The notes: generated from the sequence alone by a model not told the origin. A stretch of DNA of 7,681 nucleotides from Bacteroidia bacterium (GCA_004525825.1 SPBY01000123.1:1-7681), one strand, 5' to 3'. Counted from the stretch's first letter, positions 1-7,252 are shown. Numbers and translations are program-made.

Positions 1-192
1 CGGAGCCTTTTTGGCTGTTGCCGGGCTTTTTTCAGCAGCTTTCTTTGGAGTTACAGGTACTTTCTTGCTGGCTACCACAGCTTTTTTGCTTGTTGTTTTC
101 TTTGGTTCTTTTACTCCTGTGGCCAGACGCTTCTCCAGTTTCTCCAGTTGCTCGTCCTTCTCTTTGATGATCTTGCTAAGGCGAGCTACCTG
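1..192 (-). other. Coiled-coil plus Lys/Ala/Pro-rich tail of the GH57 protein
   Basis: This is the part of the GH57 gene coding for residues 402-465. Residues 402-425 are rich in Lys, Glu and Leu with heptad-like spacing (for example KDEQLEKLEKRLA), which suggests a short coiled coil. Residues 426-465 are low complexity, with repeated KK pairs preceded by P, S or A (PKK, SKK, AKK) and spaced by Ala, Thr, Val and Pro, much like histone H1 or AlgP-type tails. The tail is strongly basic and probably disordered. It continues past the window edge, so its full length is unknown. Confidence 0.75.
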
Positions 193-1395
193 GTCATCCG
201 CATCGGAACGCACCGAAGCATTGACGCGGATTTCGAAATCGCTCAGCACGTTCATGTAATTGATGAAGGCTTCATATGGAGTGTCGTATGGATTGAAATA
301 GGAATGGACCTCTCCGTCGGAGAAAAATTTCGTGGACATATAGTAGAAGTGGTCACTTACCTGAAGGTAGGTATAGTCCTGCTTAATGGCATCGTCGTCA
401 GATGCATACACCTTCTCACCCAGGGAGTAAAGTTTATTAAATGCTTCATTCTGCAATTCATTCCCAAGCCAGGCGGTCAGGTCCCTTTCTTCGTCGGCCC
501 ATGATATGGCATTGGGTACATTGACAGCAGATACCACCTGCAGTTTGCTCGCCACTTCTGAAGGCGTGCTGAAGGTAAACTTTGAGCGCTTAAATACCGT
601 TTGCGGAAGGGCTTTCAGGAAATCAAAGATGCCGGTCTCCTTCCATTGATGTTCCCCAAAAGTCTCATAATCCATGAACAGGTTGATCACCTCTTCGCCG
701 TCGGGAGCCTGGTTCATCCAGGACACATACTTCTCCGCGGTAAGAGGGTATTCGGGCCATCCTTTGTTGGAGAACCGGAAAGCTATGTCGTCGCTTAACT
801 TAAAATTCTTTAACAGCAGCTTCAGTTTCGGATTGATGGCATTGCAGTAGAGGTAATTCGGGCTCTTCCAGCCCAGCACGTGTTTTGCGCCTTCGGTCAG
901 CATCGCCTTGTATCCCATATCTGCCACCATGGCGCCAATCTCGTCCGAATAGATCAATTCTGTATTGCGGAACACTTGGGGAACCTGTCCGAAATGTTCA
1001 TTGATCAGTTCACCATGGGCCTTCACCTGCCTTTGGAACTCCTCTTTTCCTTTCAGCGAACAAAGGGAGTGGGCATAGGTCTCTGCCAGGAACTCCACAT
1101 GGCCGGTATCAGCCAGCTTCTTAAAACTCTCCAGCACCTCAGGGGCGTAAAGCCGGAACTGATCCAAAGCAATCCCAGAAATAGAATAGGCAATTTTGAA
1201 TTTTCCCTTGTGCTTCTGAATCAGTTCCAGCATCAAGGCATTGGCAGGCAGGTAACATTTCTGAGCCACCTTCTGCAGAATTGATTCATTGGAGTAATCA
1301 TCATAGTAGTAATGATCGTTCCCAATATCAAAGAAGCGATACCTTCTGAACCGGAATGGCTGGTGGACCTGGAAGTAGAAACAGATGGTTCTCAT
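1..1395 (-). CDS. GH57 family alpha-glucan enzyme (alpha-amylase / glucanotransferase-like), 3' end missing
   Basis: The reading frame is open from the ATG at 1395 to the window edge, giving 465 residues with no stop, so the C-terminus lies outside. GH57 motifs appear in order: HQPFR (residues 11-15), GHVEFLAETYAHS (98-110), RNTELIYSD (143-151, with E146 the likely nucleophile) and FMDYETFGEH (240-249, with D242 the likely acid/base). A helical region follows (about 290-390). GH57 enzymes hydrolyse or transfer alpha-1,4-glucan, and some are branching enzymes; the sequence alone does not decide which. No signal peptide is visible, so it is probably cytoplasmic. It is the third gene of the leftward operon, 16 bp after the glycosyltransferase, with no Shine-Dalgarno sequence. 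Residues 402-425 look like a coiled coil, and from 426 on the chain is a Lys/Ala/Pro/Thr-rich tail, which the catalytic domain does not need. Family assignment is firm; exact activity is not. Confidence 0.93.
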   Translation of the reverse strand, partial: MRTICFYFQVHQPFRFRRYRFFDIGNDHYYYDDYSNESILQKVAQKCYLPANALMLELIQKHKGKFKIAYSISGIALDQFRLYAPEVLESFKKLADTGHVEFLAETYAHSLCSLKGKEEFQRQVKAHGELINEHFGQVPQVFRNTELIYSDEIGAMVADMGYKAMLTEGAKHVLGWKSPNYLYCNAINPKLKLLLKNFKLSDDIAFRFSNKGWPEYPLTAEKYVSWMNQAPDGEEVINLFMDYETFGEHQWKETGIFDFLKALPQTVFKRSKFTFSTPSEVASKLQVVSAVNVPNAISWADEERDLTAWLGNELQNEAFNKLYSLGEKVYASDDDAIKQDYTYLQVSDHFYYMSTKFFSDGEVHSYFNPYDTPYEAFINYMNVLSDFEIRVNASVRSDADDQVARLSKIIKEKDEQLEKLEKRLATGVKEPKKTTSKKAVVASKKVPVTPKKAAEKSPATAKKAP

Positions 1396-1411
1396 ATGTA
1401 AGGCTGTTTTT

Positions 1412-2698
1412 TTACTGAACAAATTCTTTATAAATGGCATGAACTTTCTTTCCCGAATTTTCCCATTTCATATTCTGGACCTCCTCCACACCGTGCTTTC
1501 TGAACATTTCTGACAGGGAGGGATAGTTGAGCAGCCCGTATATGGCATCGGCCAGGGCATCCACATCCCAGAAATCGACCTTAAAGGCATACTTCAGTAT
1601 CTCGGCCACACCCGACTGGTGCGAAATGATGGAGGGCACATTGGACTGCATTGCTTCAAGAGGCGATATTCCAAAAGGTTCGGACACGGAGGGCATGACA
1701 TAGACATCGCTGATGGAAAACATTCTGAACACATCGTCACCTTTCAGAAAACCTGTATAGTGAAACCTGTCTGAAATCCCCAGGGCTGCGGTCCAGTGGA
1801 TCATTTTCTCCAATAGCTCCCCGCTTCCGGCCATCACAAAACGTACGTTGTCCATTTTCCTGAGCACTTTGTAGGCCGCCTGAACAAAGTATTCAGGTCC
1901 CTTCTGCAGGGTGATCCTGCCCAGGAAGGTAACCACCTTGTCGTTGATTCCTCGTTTCAACTGCAGTTTTTCATCATCGGGAAGCGGATCGACCGCATTG
2001 TATACTGTCACCACCTTATCGGGATGGATCCCGTATTTGTCGATCACCGTATTGCGGGTCAGGTTGCTGACGGTTATGATCTTGTCGGCCAGGTGCATGC
2101 CCATTTTCTCGATCTCAAAAACAGTAGGATTGACCTTGCCACCGCTTCGATCAAAATCGGTGGCATGTACATGAATGACCAGGGATTTCCCTGAAGCTCT
2201 CTTGGCTGCAATCCCTGCCGGATAGGTGAGCCAGTCGTGGGCATGGATGATATCAAATTCCTCCTTCAGCGCAATTTCACCTGCTACCACCGCATAATTG
2301 GCAATTTCTTCGTAGAGGTTCCTGCCATAGGTCCCCGTGAAGTTCAGTTTACCACCCATGGTGGTTTCAACCAGGCGCTTTCCCTCATTCTCAGCAAGAT
2401 TGACCAGCTCCTCATACTCCTCCGGTGAGGTGTAGGGAACCAGGTTTGAATTAATCTGAATGTATGAAAGATCTTTCAGGAATTTGTGTTCCCTGGCTTT
2501 CCTGATGTCGAGGGTGACATCCCCCGCACCAAGCAAACGAATCCTGCTTTGGTCCTCATCTCCGTAGGCTTTGGGCACCACAAACAGTATTTCCATGCCT
2601 GGCACGGAAGCCATGCCACGGGTAAGCCCGTAACACGCGGTACCTAACCCTCCGGAAATATGTGGTGGGAACTCCCACCCGAACATCAAGACCCTCAT
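1412..2698 (-). CDS. GT-B glycosyltransferase, glycogen synthase-like (GT4/GT5 type)
   Basis: The 428-residue product has the two-Rossmann GT-B layout. The N-terminal half begins with a hydrophobic strand followed by GWEFPPHISGGLG (residues 7-19), whose GGLG loop matches the nucleotide-sugar/acceptor loop of glycogen synthases, and has HAHDW at 152-156. The C-terminal half has FLGRITLQKG (258-267, with R261 and K266 as the expected phosphate-binding pair) and the EX7E motif E340-E348 within SEPFGISPLEAM. The likely role is adding glucose from a nucleotide sugar to an alpha-1,4-glucan in the cytoplasm; this rests on motifs and on lying between a debranching enzyme and a GH57 enzyme. It starts 18 bp after the debranching gene stops, and no Shine-Dalgarno is visible. 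The ATG at 2698 places the first beta-strand at residue 2, as usual for the family. Donor (UDP- or ADP-glucose) and product cannot be read from the sequence. Confidence 0.92.
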   Translation of the reverse strand: MRVLMFGWEFPPHISGGLGTACYGLTRGMASVPGMEILFVVPKAYGDEDQSRIRLLGAGDVTLDIRKAREHKFLKDLSYIQINSNLVPYTSPEEYEELVNLAENEGKRLVETTMGGKLNFTGTYGRNLYEEIANYAVVAGEIALKEEFDIIHAHDWLTYPAGIAAKRASGKSLVIHVHATDFDRSGGKVNPTVFEIEKMGMHLADKIITVSNLTRNTVIDKYGIHPDKVVTVYNAVDPLPDDEKLQLKRGINDKVVTFLGRITLQKGPEYFVQAAYKVLRKMDNVRFVMAGSGELLEKMIHWTAALGISDRFHYTGFLKGDDVFRMFSISDVYVMPSVSEPFGISPLEAMQSNVPSIISHQSGVAEILKYAFKVDFWDVDALADAIYGLLNYPSLSEMFRKHGVEEVQNMKWENSGKKVHAIYKEFVQ

Positions 2699-2716
2699 AG
2701 ACTAAGAAAAGAATAA

Positions 2717-4654
2717 TTAGTTAAAACCTTCAATCATCTGGTTGATTCTCAACAAGGCTGCTACTCCAGTGGCCTTCGAAATGGCACCTCTTGCCATGTG
2801 TGGCGGGTTACCATCATATAGTTCAGAGAGGGTGCCTATTCCCCTCTCCGCCACATCCTCTTCAAATCCATCAAAAATTATCTTCACCTGGTTTTGACCC
2901 GTTTTTTTGTGCACATCGAGGACCCCTTTGGCATAGTGTTCCAGTAACCAGGGCCATACGTTACCCTGGTGACAGGCCCTGTTGCGTTTCTCATGGTTGC
3001 CCTCATATACCCCCTTATAGGCTTCATTCTTGGGCGAAAGAGTTCTTAATCCCCTGGGAGTTAACAACTCGCTTTCCACTACATCGAGAATGGATTTTTT
3101 CATCTCCAGAGTGATTGGAGAATAATCCATGGAGACAGCCACCACCTGGTTGGGTCTGACGGAAAGGTCCCTGAAGCCATCATTTACATAATCGGCCAGG
3201 TAAGCCTTTTCCTCGCTCCAGAACTGCTCAATAAAAGAGCCACGGATTAGATCAGGCAGGGCTTGCCAAGCCTTGAAAAACTTCGTATCACGCCCCTTAG
3301 ACCACTCCACCGCCTGGCATACCGCGTTGTACCAGAGTGCATTCACCTCTACTACCTTACCTGGTCTGGGAGTCACCGCCTGGCCATCTGCCGAGGCATC
3401 CATCCAGGTGAGTGCAATGCCTTCCAGGGCAGCATGGATCAGTCCGTTTTCCTCCATTCTGATAAACCCGGCGCTACCCTCACGGTAGTTTTCCAGAACA
3501 GATTTTATGGCATGGCCATATTTCTTCCAGACATCAAATTCCGGATCATGGCCGGCATACTGCTGGAGGGCCCATACAAACCATAGGGGAGCATCCACAG
3601 CATTATAGGTCGATTCCCCTTTGAACAAAGCATTGGGGAATAGACCGTGCTGCATACGGGCCACCATGGAGTCGATCACTTCCAGAGCCAGGGGAAGATT
3701 CCCGGTGGACAGGGTGAGCCCGGGCAGTGCCATAAAGGTATCTCTGCCCCAGGTACCGAACCAGTGGAAGCCGGCTATGATATCTGTGGAATCCTTCTTA
3801 TAAACGATAAATTGCTGGGCGGCATTCAGCAGGCAGTTCTTTAAACTATCCTTGGGAATGCGCTGATTCAATTCAGCAGAAAATTTTTTCTTAAGGCCCC
3901 CGGGCTCCACCTCACTGGTGGAGGCAGAAAAGACAATGGATTCTCCTTTCTTAATGGGCATTTCAAAATAACCTGGTACATAAAGATCCTCTTTATACTC
4001 ATAGCCCCGCTTCTGCTCCTCCATGTACTCAATGTTGTAGTACCAGTCAGGTACCGGTATAAACTCCACCGGCTGCGAACACTGCATGTAAAGGCCTGGG
4101 TGATTCTCATACAACCTCGACATGATCCCGTTTTTTACCTCCGTATACTTTGTATTGACATTGAGATTGGCCTTGCTGAGGGCATGAAAATTGCGAAAAG
4201 CCAGGAAGGGCCTGAGACGCAACAGGGTATCAGAATGCGCATCGAGAAGGGTGTATCTGAGCAGTACCTGTTCTGCCTTGGAAGCCAGGAGAATCTCCCG
4301 GGAGAGGATCACCCCTCCGACCCGGTATACCAGGTATGAAGCTTTGGTGACGTCAAACTCCCTCACATACTTATGCCCCCTCGGACTGTAGTGATCTCCT
4401 TCGTATTTGTGAATTCCCAGGTTAAATTCCTTTTGGTGCTGAACTATTGTGGCATCCAGGGTGGATAGGAGCACGTGGTGTTCGCCTTCCATTTCCTCCA
4501 GGGGACATACCAGCAATCCATGGTACTTCCGGGTATTGCAGCCTATGATGGTGGTCGATGCGTAAGAACCTGCCCGGTTTGATCTGATCAGTTCCCGGGA
4601 GAGGGAATATTCCAGGTTGACCAATTCGGACTTATCAAACTTCAGGTAACTCAT
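2717..4654 (-). CDS. Glycogen debranching enzyme (GH133-type amylo-alpha-1,6-glucosidase)
   Basis: The 645-residue product fits the bacterial/archaeal GDE type, with an N-terminal beta-rich domain (roughly 15-250, GDE_N-like) and a C-terminal (alpha/alpha)6 domain (roughly 270-640, GDE_C-like). Characteristic segments are GCNTRKYHGLLV (38-49), GFHWFGTWGRDTFMALPG (295-312), YNAVDAPLWFVWAL (350-363), TWMDA (416-420), RPNQVVAVS (500-508), CHQGNVWPWLLEHY (561-574) and ELYDGNPPHMARGAISKA (611-628). The family removes alpha-1,6-linked glucose stubs from glycogen. The separate 4-alpha-glucanotransferase domain of the eukaryotic bifunctional enzyme is absent, so the GH57 product downstream might supply a transferase step (inference). 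No signal peptide is visible, which points to the cytoplasm. It is the first gene of the leftward operon, and its start borders the divergent intergenic region. No truncation or frameshift is seen. Confidence 0.95.
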   Translation of the reverse strand: MSYLKFDKSELVNLEYSLSRELIRSNRAGSYASTTIIGCNTRKYHGLLVCPLEEMEGEHHVLLSTLDATIVQHQKEFNLGIHKYEGDHYSPRGHKYVREFDVTKASYLVYRVGGVILSREILLASKAEQVLLRYTLLDAHSDTLLRLRPFLAFRNFHALSKANLNVNTKYTEVKNGIMSRLYENHPGLYMQCSQPVEFIPVPDWYYNIEYMEEQKRGYEYKEDLYVPGYFEMPIKKGESIVFSASTSEVEPGGLKKKFSAELNQRIPKDSLKNCLLNAAQQFIVYKKDSTDIIAGFHWFGTWGRDTFMALPGLTLSTGNLPLALEVIDSMVARMQHGLFPNALFKGESTYNAVDAPLWFVWALQQYAGHDPEFDVWKKYGHAIKSVLENYREGSAGFIRMEENGLIHAALEGIALTWMDASADGQAVTPRPGKVVEVNALWYNAVCQAVEWSKGRDTKFFKAWQALPDLIRGSFIEQFWSEEKAYLADYVNDGFRDLSVRPNQVVAVSMDYSPITLEMKKSILDVVESELLTPRGLRTLSPKNEAYKGVYEGNHEKRNRACHQGNVWPWLLEHYAKGVLDVHKKTGQNQVKIIFDGFEEDVAERGIGTLSELYDGNPPHMARGAISKATGVAALLRINQMIEGFN

Positions 4655-4697
4655 TTACAAAGAAAATTTAATTGTAAAATACAAAATTTCAGGGCGT

Positions 4698-4711
4698 AAT
4701 AATATATTATT
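4698..4711. repeat. Perfect 14-bp palindrome AATAATATATTATT
   Basis: The 14 bases are identical on both strands, with no spacer. The palindrome begins 44 bp upstream of the debranching enzyme ATG, where an operator of a dimeric regulator could lie. Because it is made only of A and T it could also be a chance product of AT-rich composition or a melting site. No regulator gene is present in the window to pair it with. Confidence 0.5.
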
Positions 4712-4721
4712 CTGCTCTTTT

Positions 4722-4730
4722 AAACCGTTT
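4722..4730. promoter_or_regulatory. Possible LacI-type operator (AAACCGTTT)
   Basis: AAAC and GTTT form a dyad around a central C, about 68 bp upstream of the debranching enzyme start. LacI/GalR-family regulators, many of which control sugar genes, often bind A/T-flanked sites with a central CG, and this resembles such a site. The arms are only 4 bp and the flanking bases do not extend the symmetry, so this is a suggestion from shape and place only. Confidence 0.25.
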
Positions 4731-4742
4731 CCACAACATACC

Positions 4743-4782
4743 CTTGAGTACTCCGGTACCATCGCAATAAAATATACTCGAG
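4743..4782. repeat. Imperfect inverted repeat CTTGAGTA / TACTCGAG with internal palindromes
   Basis: CTTGAGTA (4743-4750) and TACTCGAG (4775-4782) pair at 7 of 8 positions across a 24-base spacer. The left arm overlaps a perfect 8-bp palindrome GAGTACTC (4746-4753), and GGTACC (4755-4760) follows in the spacer. It lies mid-way between the divergent operons and could be a regulator site serving both. It lacks the GC-rich stem and T-run of a terminator. Confidence 0.35.
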
Positions 4783-4821
4783 CATAACAAAAAAAGTTTG
4801 AGGAAGTTTCGTGTTGCCATA

Positions 4822-4829
4822 CAAATTTA
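4822..4829 (-). promoter_or_regulatory. Candidate -7 element (TAAATTTG) for the glucan operon
   Basis: Read on the minus strand this is TAAATTTG, a perfect match to the Bacteroidota -7 consensus TAnnTTTG. It would start a transcript with a leader of about 160 nt before the debranching enzyme ATG at 4654. No good TTTG -33 element lies at the usual 19-23 bp upstream, so the call is weak, and such a match is expected by chance fairly often in AT-rich DNA. On the plus strand the overlapping TACAAATTT (4820-4828) sits 19 bp after a TTTG at 4797-4800 and could be a poor -33/-7 pair for the lipoprotein operon. Confidence 0.35.
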
Positions 4830-4884
4830 GAAACTAATCAGCACATAATTCATTCTTACTATTTTTACATCAAAATTTAATCTG

Positions 4885-6081
4885 ATGAAGGTCCCAAGTT
4901 ACTTCCCGATCCTTGTATTACTCCTTTTGTTCGTCCTGGCTTGCACCCGGAAGGAAACTCCCGATGCAAAGGCTGTCCCTTCGGGCTTACTCACTGAGAT
5001 CAGGGGATCTCTGAATGAGGGCTCCGGAGAGAGGGTTCTGCTGGAAGAGATGGGTGCCAGGGAGTATATCCCGGTGGACACGGTTAGCTGCGATTCCTCG
5101 GGTTCCTTCAGCATAGAATTTTTCCCCGATCAGGTGGCATTCTATGTACTTCGCTATGCTCAGTCGGGCTATATTACCCTTCTGATGGAGCCGGGCGAAA
5201 CTCTCAAATTTTCGGGCGACTTCGCCGATGCAGGTTCTTATTCAGTCGCGGGATCACCAGGATCTGAACTGCTCAGGGAGCTGGCTTATGAACATAAACT
5301 CAGCCTGGATGCCCTGGGAGAGATCGGCCGTCAAAACAGGGAGCACCTCTCCTCTCCCGACTATGCTTCGCTGAAACTGCAGTTAGACAGACAATTTGAC
5401 TCCATTACCACCGGCTTTCAAAATTACTCCCTCCGCTTTATTCATGATCATCCTGGATCCCCGGCTATTTTGATAGCACTCTATAACCTGTATGGTCAGG
5501 GTCTTCCCGTGTTCAATCCACAAACAGATCTTTCGGTGTACCAGTTTGTGGATTCAGCTCTTACAGCCAGCCACAGCGGTCTGGATGCGGTCCGCTTGCT
5601 TCATGCACAGGTTAACGAAGCCATAAGGATCATGAACAGTGAACCTGCTGTTCGTGGAATTCAAAAAGGTGAGATCGCTCCCGATTTTGTATCTTCACGC
5701 CCTGACGGAAGTGAGCTAGCTCTGTCGGACCTGAAAGGAAACTACGTTTTGCTTGGATTCTGGGCAGGATGGAGCGGCCTGAGCAGGGAAGAAAATTCCA
5801 CCCTGAAGCAGGCGGCGGAACGTTACGGAGATAAGAATTTCAGGATTCTGCAAGTCTCCCTGGACGATGACAGGGATACCTGGACAAGAGCCATCACTGA
5901 AGATGGCCTGGAGTGGGAACATGTGAGCGACCTGATGCGTTGGGATACTCCCGTAGCCAGCATCTACCTGGTGGAGAAAATTCCGTACAATGTGATCATC
6001 GATCCCGCAGGAAGGGTAATGGCCACGGACTTATATGGAGAGAAATTATTAAGCACACTTGACAATTTATTGAACTATTAA
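4885..6081 (+). CDS. Thioredoxin-fold (TlpA/AhpC-like) lipoprotein with DUF4369-like N-terminus; CxxC replaced by SGLS
   Basis: This 398-residue protein begins with a lipoprotein signal peptide: a hydrophobic run at about 7-19 and lipobox VLAC with C20, predicting a lipid-anchored periplasmic protein. Residues about 35-125 look like DUF4369 (beta-rich, with GSFSI at 73-77, YVLR and the turn EPGETL), a helical stretch follows (about 127-255), and residues about 262-398 form a TlpA/AhpC-like thioredoxin domain (APDF, LKGNYVLLGFWAGW). Where active members read WCxxC, this one reads W296-S-G-L-S300, so both redox cysteines are Ser. The expected cis-Pro is kept (IPYN, P367). Besides C20 the only cysteine is C69. 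Disulfide chemistry at the usual site is therefore unlikely; a binding or scaffold role is inferred. It is first in the rightward operon and followed after 1 bp by its paralog. No acidic surface-export signal follows C20. The start is fixed by the signal peptide. Confidence 0.88.
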   Translation: MKVPSYFPILVLLLLFVLACTRKETPDAKAVPSGLLTEIRGSLNEGSGERVLLEEMGAREYIPVDTVSCDSSGSFSIEFFPDQVAFYVLRYAQSGYITLLMEPGETLKFSGDFADAGSYSVAGSPGSELLRELAYEHKLSLDALGEIGRQNREHLSSPDYASLKLQLDRQFDSITTGFQNYSLRFIHDHPGSPAILIALYNLYGQGLPVFNPQTDLSVYQFVDSALTASHSGLDAVRLLHAQVNEAIRIMNSEPAVRGIQKGEIAPDFVSSRPDGSELALSDLKGNYVLLGFWAGWSGLSREENSTLKQAAERYGDKNFRILQVSLDDDRDTWTRAITEDGLEWEHVSDLMRWDTPVASIYLVEKIPYNVIIDPAGRVMATDLYGEKLLSTLDNLLNY

Positions 6082-6082
6082 T

Positions 6083-7246
6083 ATGAAAAGAGACCTATTG
6101 TACTTGATCGGACTGGTTCTGCTGATCGCAGTATTTGGATGCAGCAACTCCAAATCAGAAATCTCTGGAGTAATCATCGGGGAAGAGGACCAGAACCTGA
6201 TTCTGGAAAGGCTCGATGTGAATAAGACCTTTGTCATCGATTCCATTCAGCTTGGCTCGGAGGGTTCTTTTTCGATAAAGATAAAGAATGAAGAACCTGA
6301 ACTCTACATTCTGAGGAACAATGAAGGAGCCATTATCAACCTGCTTGTTTCGCCAGGGGATAGAATTTTCATTGAGACCAGTCATGAATCTTTTGGCCAT
6401 GGTTATCGCGTTGAAGGCTCTGAGGAATCGGAAGGGATCAGAACCCTGGTGGAGCACCTCCATCGAACCCGGAATGTGCTTGATTCATTGCAAACAGTGG
6501 CGGGCAGTATTGAAGACCCTGAAAGTCCCCAGATGGATTTAATTCGCAATGCTTACGGACAGGCATTTATCAAGCAGAACCGGTTTACCATCAAGTACCT
6601 CGTAGAAAACATGGGTTCTCTGTCGAGCGTGTACGCCCTCTATCAGAAATATGACGGGGAGAACCTGGTTCTTGGAAGGGAACAGGATCTGCAATATTTC
6701 AAATCGGTGGCCGATTCACTGGAAATCACCCACCCCAACTCTTCGCTGACCCTCTCTCTCAGGGCCGATATTGAACAAAGAGAAGCCAGGTTTAAAGAGG
6801 CCGCACAGGTCAGCACCCTCATGGAAATGGCCGGGGAAGAAACCGGTTTGCTGGACCTTTCGATTCCCGACCGGGAAGGTAAGGAGATCTCTCTCTCCTC
6901 ACTCAAGGGAAAGGTGGTACTGTTAACATTCTGGGCCTCAGGTCACAACAACAGCATCGAGGCCATGCTCCAGTTGAAGTCCACCTACAATACCTACCAT
7001 GCCAGGGGTTTTGAAGTGTACGCCATTTCGCTCGACAACAACAAAATCCAATGGATGAGTGCCATCGACTTCAATGAGTTTAACTGGATCAATGTCTCAG
7101 AACTTTCCTATCCCAATTCAACGGCCGCCCTGCTTTACAACGTTAGCTCCCTGCCTGCCACTTTCCTGATCAACCGGGAGGGGGACATAGTGGCCAAGAA
7201 CCTCCTGGGCAGGAATCTGAACACCTGGCTCGACAACCTTATTTAA
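6083..7246 (+). CDS. Second thioredoxin-fold lipoprotein, paralog of the preceding gene; CxxC lost
   Basis: This 387-residue protein has the same plan as its neighbour: lipoprotein signal peptide with lipobox VFGC (C20), a DUF4369-like region (about 26-112, with GSFSI at 61-65, YILR and SPGDRI), a helical middle (about 115-245) and a thioredoxin-like domain (about 255-387, with LKGKVVLLTFWAS at 274-286 and the expected cis-Pro P358 in SLPATFLI). The active-site position reads G287-H-N-N-S291 where redox members have WCxxC, so tryptophan and both cysteines are gone. C20, the lipidated residue, is the only cysteine in the whole protein, which rules out thiol redox chemistry in the mature form. 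The stop of the first gene and this start are arranged TAATATG, suggesting translational coupling and roughly equal amounts. Function is unknown; partnership with its neighbour is inferred from the tandem arrangement. Confidence 0.88.
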   Translation: MKRDLLYLIGLVLLIAVFGCSNSKSEISGVIIGEEDQNLILERLDVNKTFVIDSIQLGSEGSFSIKIKNEEPELYILRNNEGAIINLLVSPGDRIFIETSHESFGHGYRVEGSEESEGIRTLVEHLHRTRNVLDSLQTVAGSIEDPESPQMDLIRNAYGQAFIKQNRFTIKYLVENMGSLSSVYALYQKYDGENLVLGREQDLQYFKSVADSLEITHPNSSLTLSLRADIEQREARFKEAAQVSTLMEMAGEETGLLDLSIPDREGKEISLSSLKGKVVLLTFWASGHNNSIEAMLQLKSTYNTYHARGFEVYAISLDNNKIQWMSAIDFNEFNWINVSELSYPNSTAALLYNVSSLPATFLINREGDIVAKNLLGRNLNTWLDNLI

Positions 7247-7252
7247 ACCTCG

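Larger units (their letters stand above)
4655..4884. promoter_or_regulatory. Divergent intergenic regulatory region
   Basis: This is the only non-coding gap of note, 230 bp between the divergent starts of the debranching enzyme gene and the first lipoprotein gene. It is clearly more AT-rich than the genes around it. It must hold the promoters of both operons unless they are internal or absent. It contains several short dyad symmetries clustered at 4698-4782 and one perfect TAnnTTTG on the minus strand. There is no Shine-Dalgarno sequence before either ATG, as is usual in Bacteroidota, and I see no open frame or structured RNA I can name. Confidence 0.8.

Noticed and set aside
132..149. Tandem direct repeat of TCTCCAGTT, two copies
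   Set aside because: It simply encodes the repeated LEK units of the coiled coil in the GH57 protein; two copies of 9 bp do not make a separate repeat element.
148..504. A 118-codon plus-strand open frame
   Set aside because: It is antisense to the GH57 gene, whose frame is open over all 465 codons with family motifs; the plus-strand product shows no domain.
880..1284. A 134-codon plus-strand open frame
   Set aside because: It is opposite the GH57 catalytic motifs (GHVEFLAETYAHS and RNTELIYSD), so it is a shadow of the real gene.
4743..4782. Inverted repeat considered as a terminator
   Set aside because: It lies between divergent gene starts, where no transcript needs to end, the 24-base loop is long, the 8-bp stem is imperfect, and no adjoining U-run fits a stem.
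4797..4828. TTTG-N19-TACAAATTT as a firm promoter for the lipoprotein operon
   Set aside because: The -7 part matches only about half of the fixed consensus positions, so it is mentioned as a weak possibility and not listed as its own feature.
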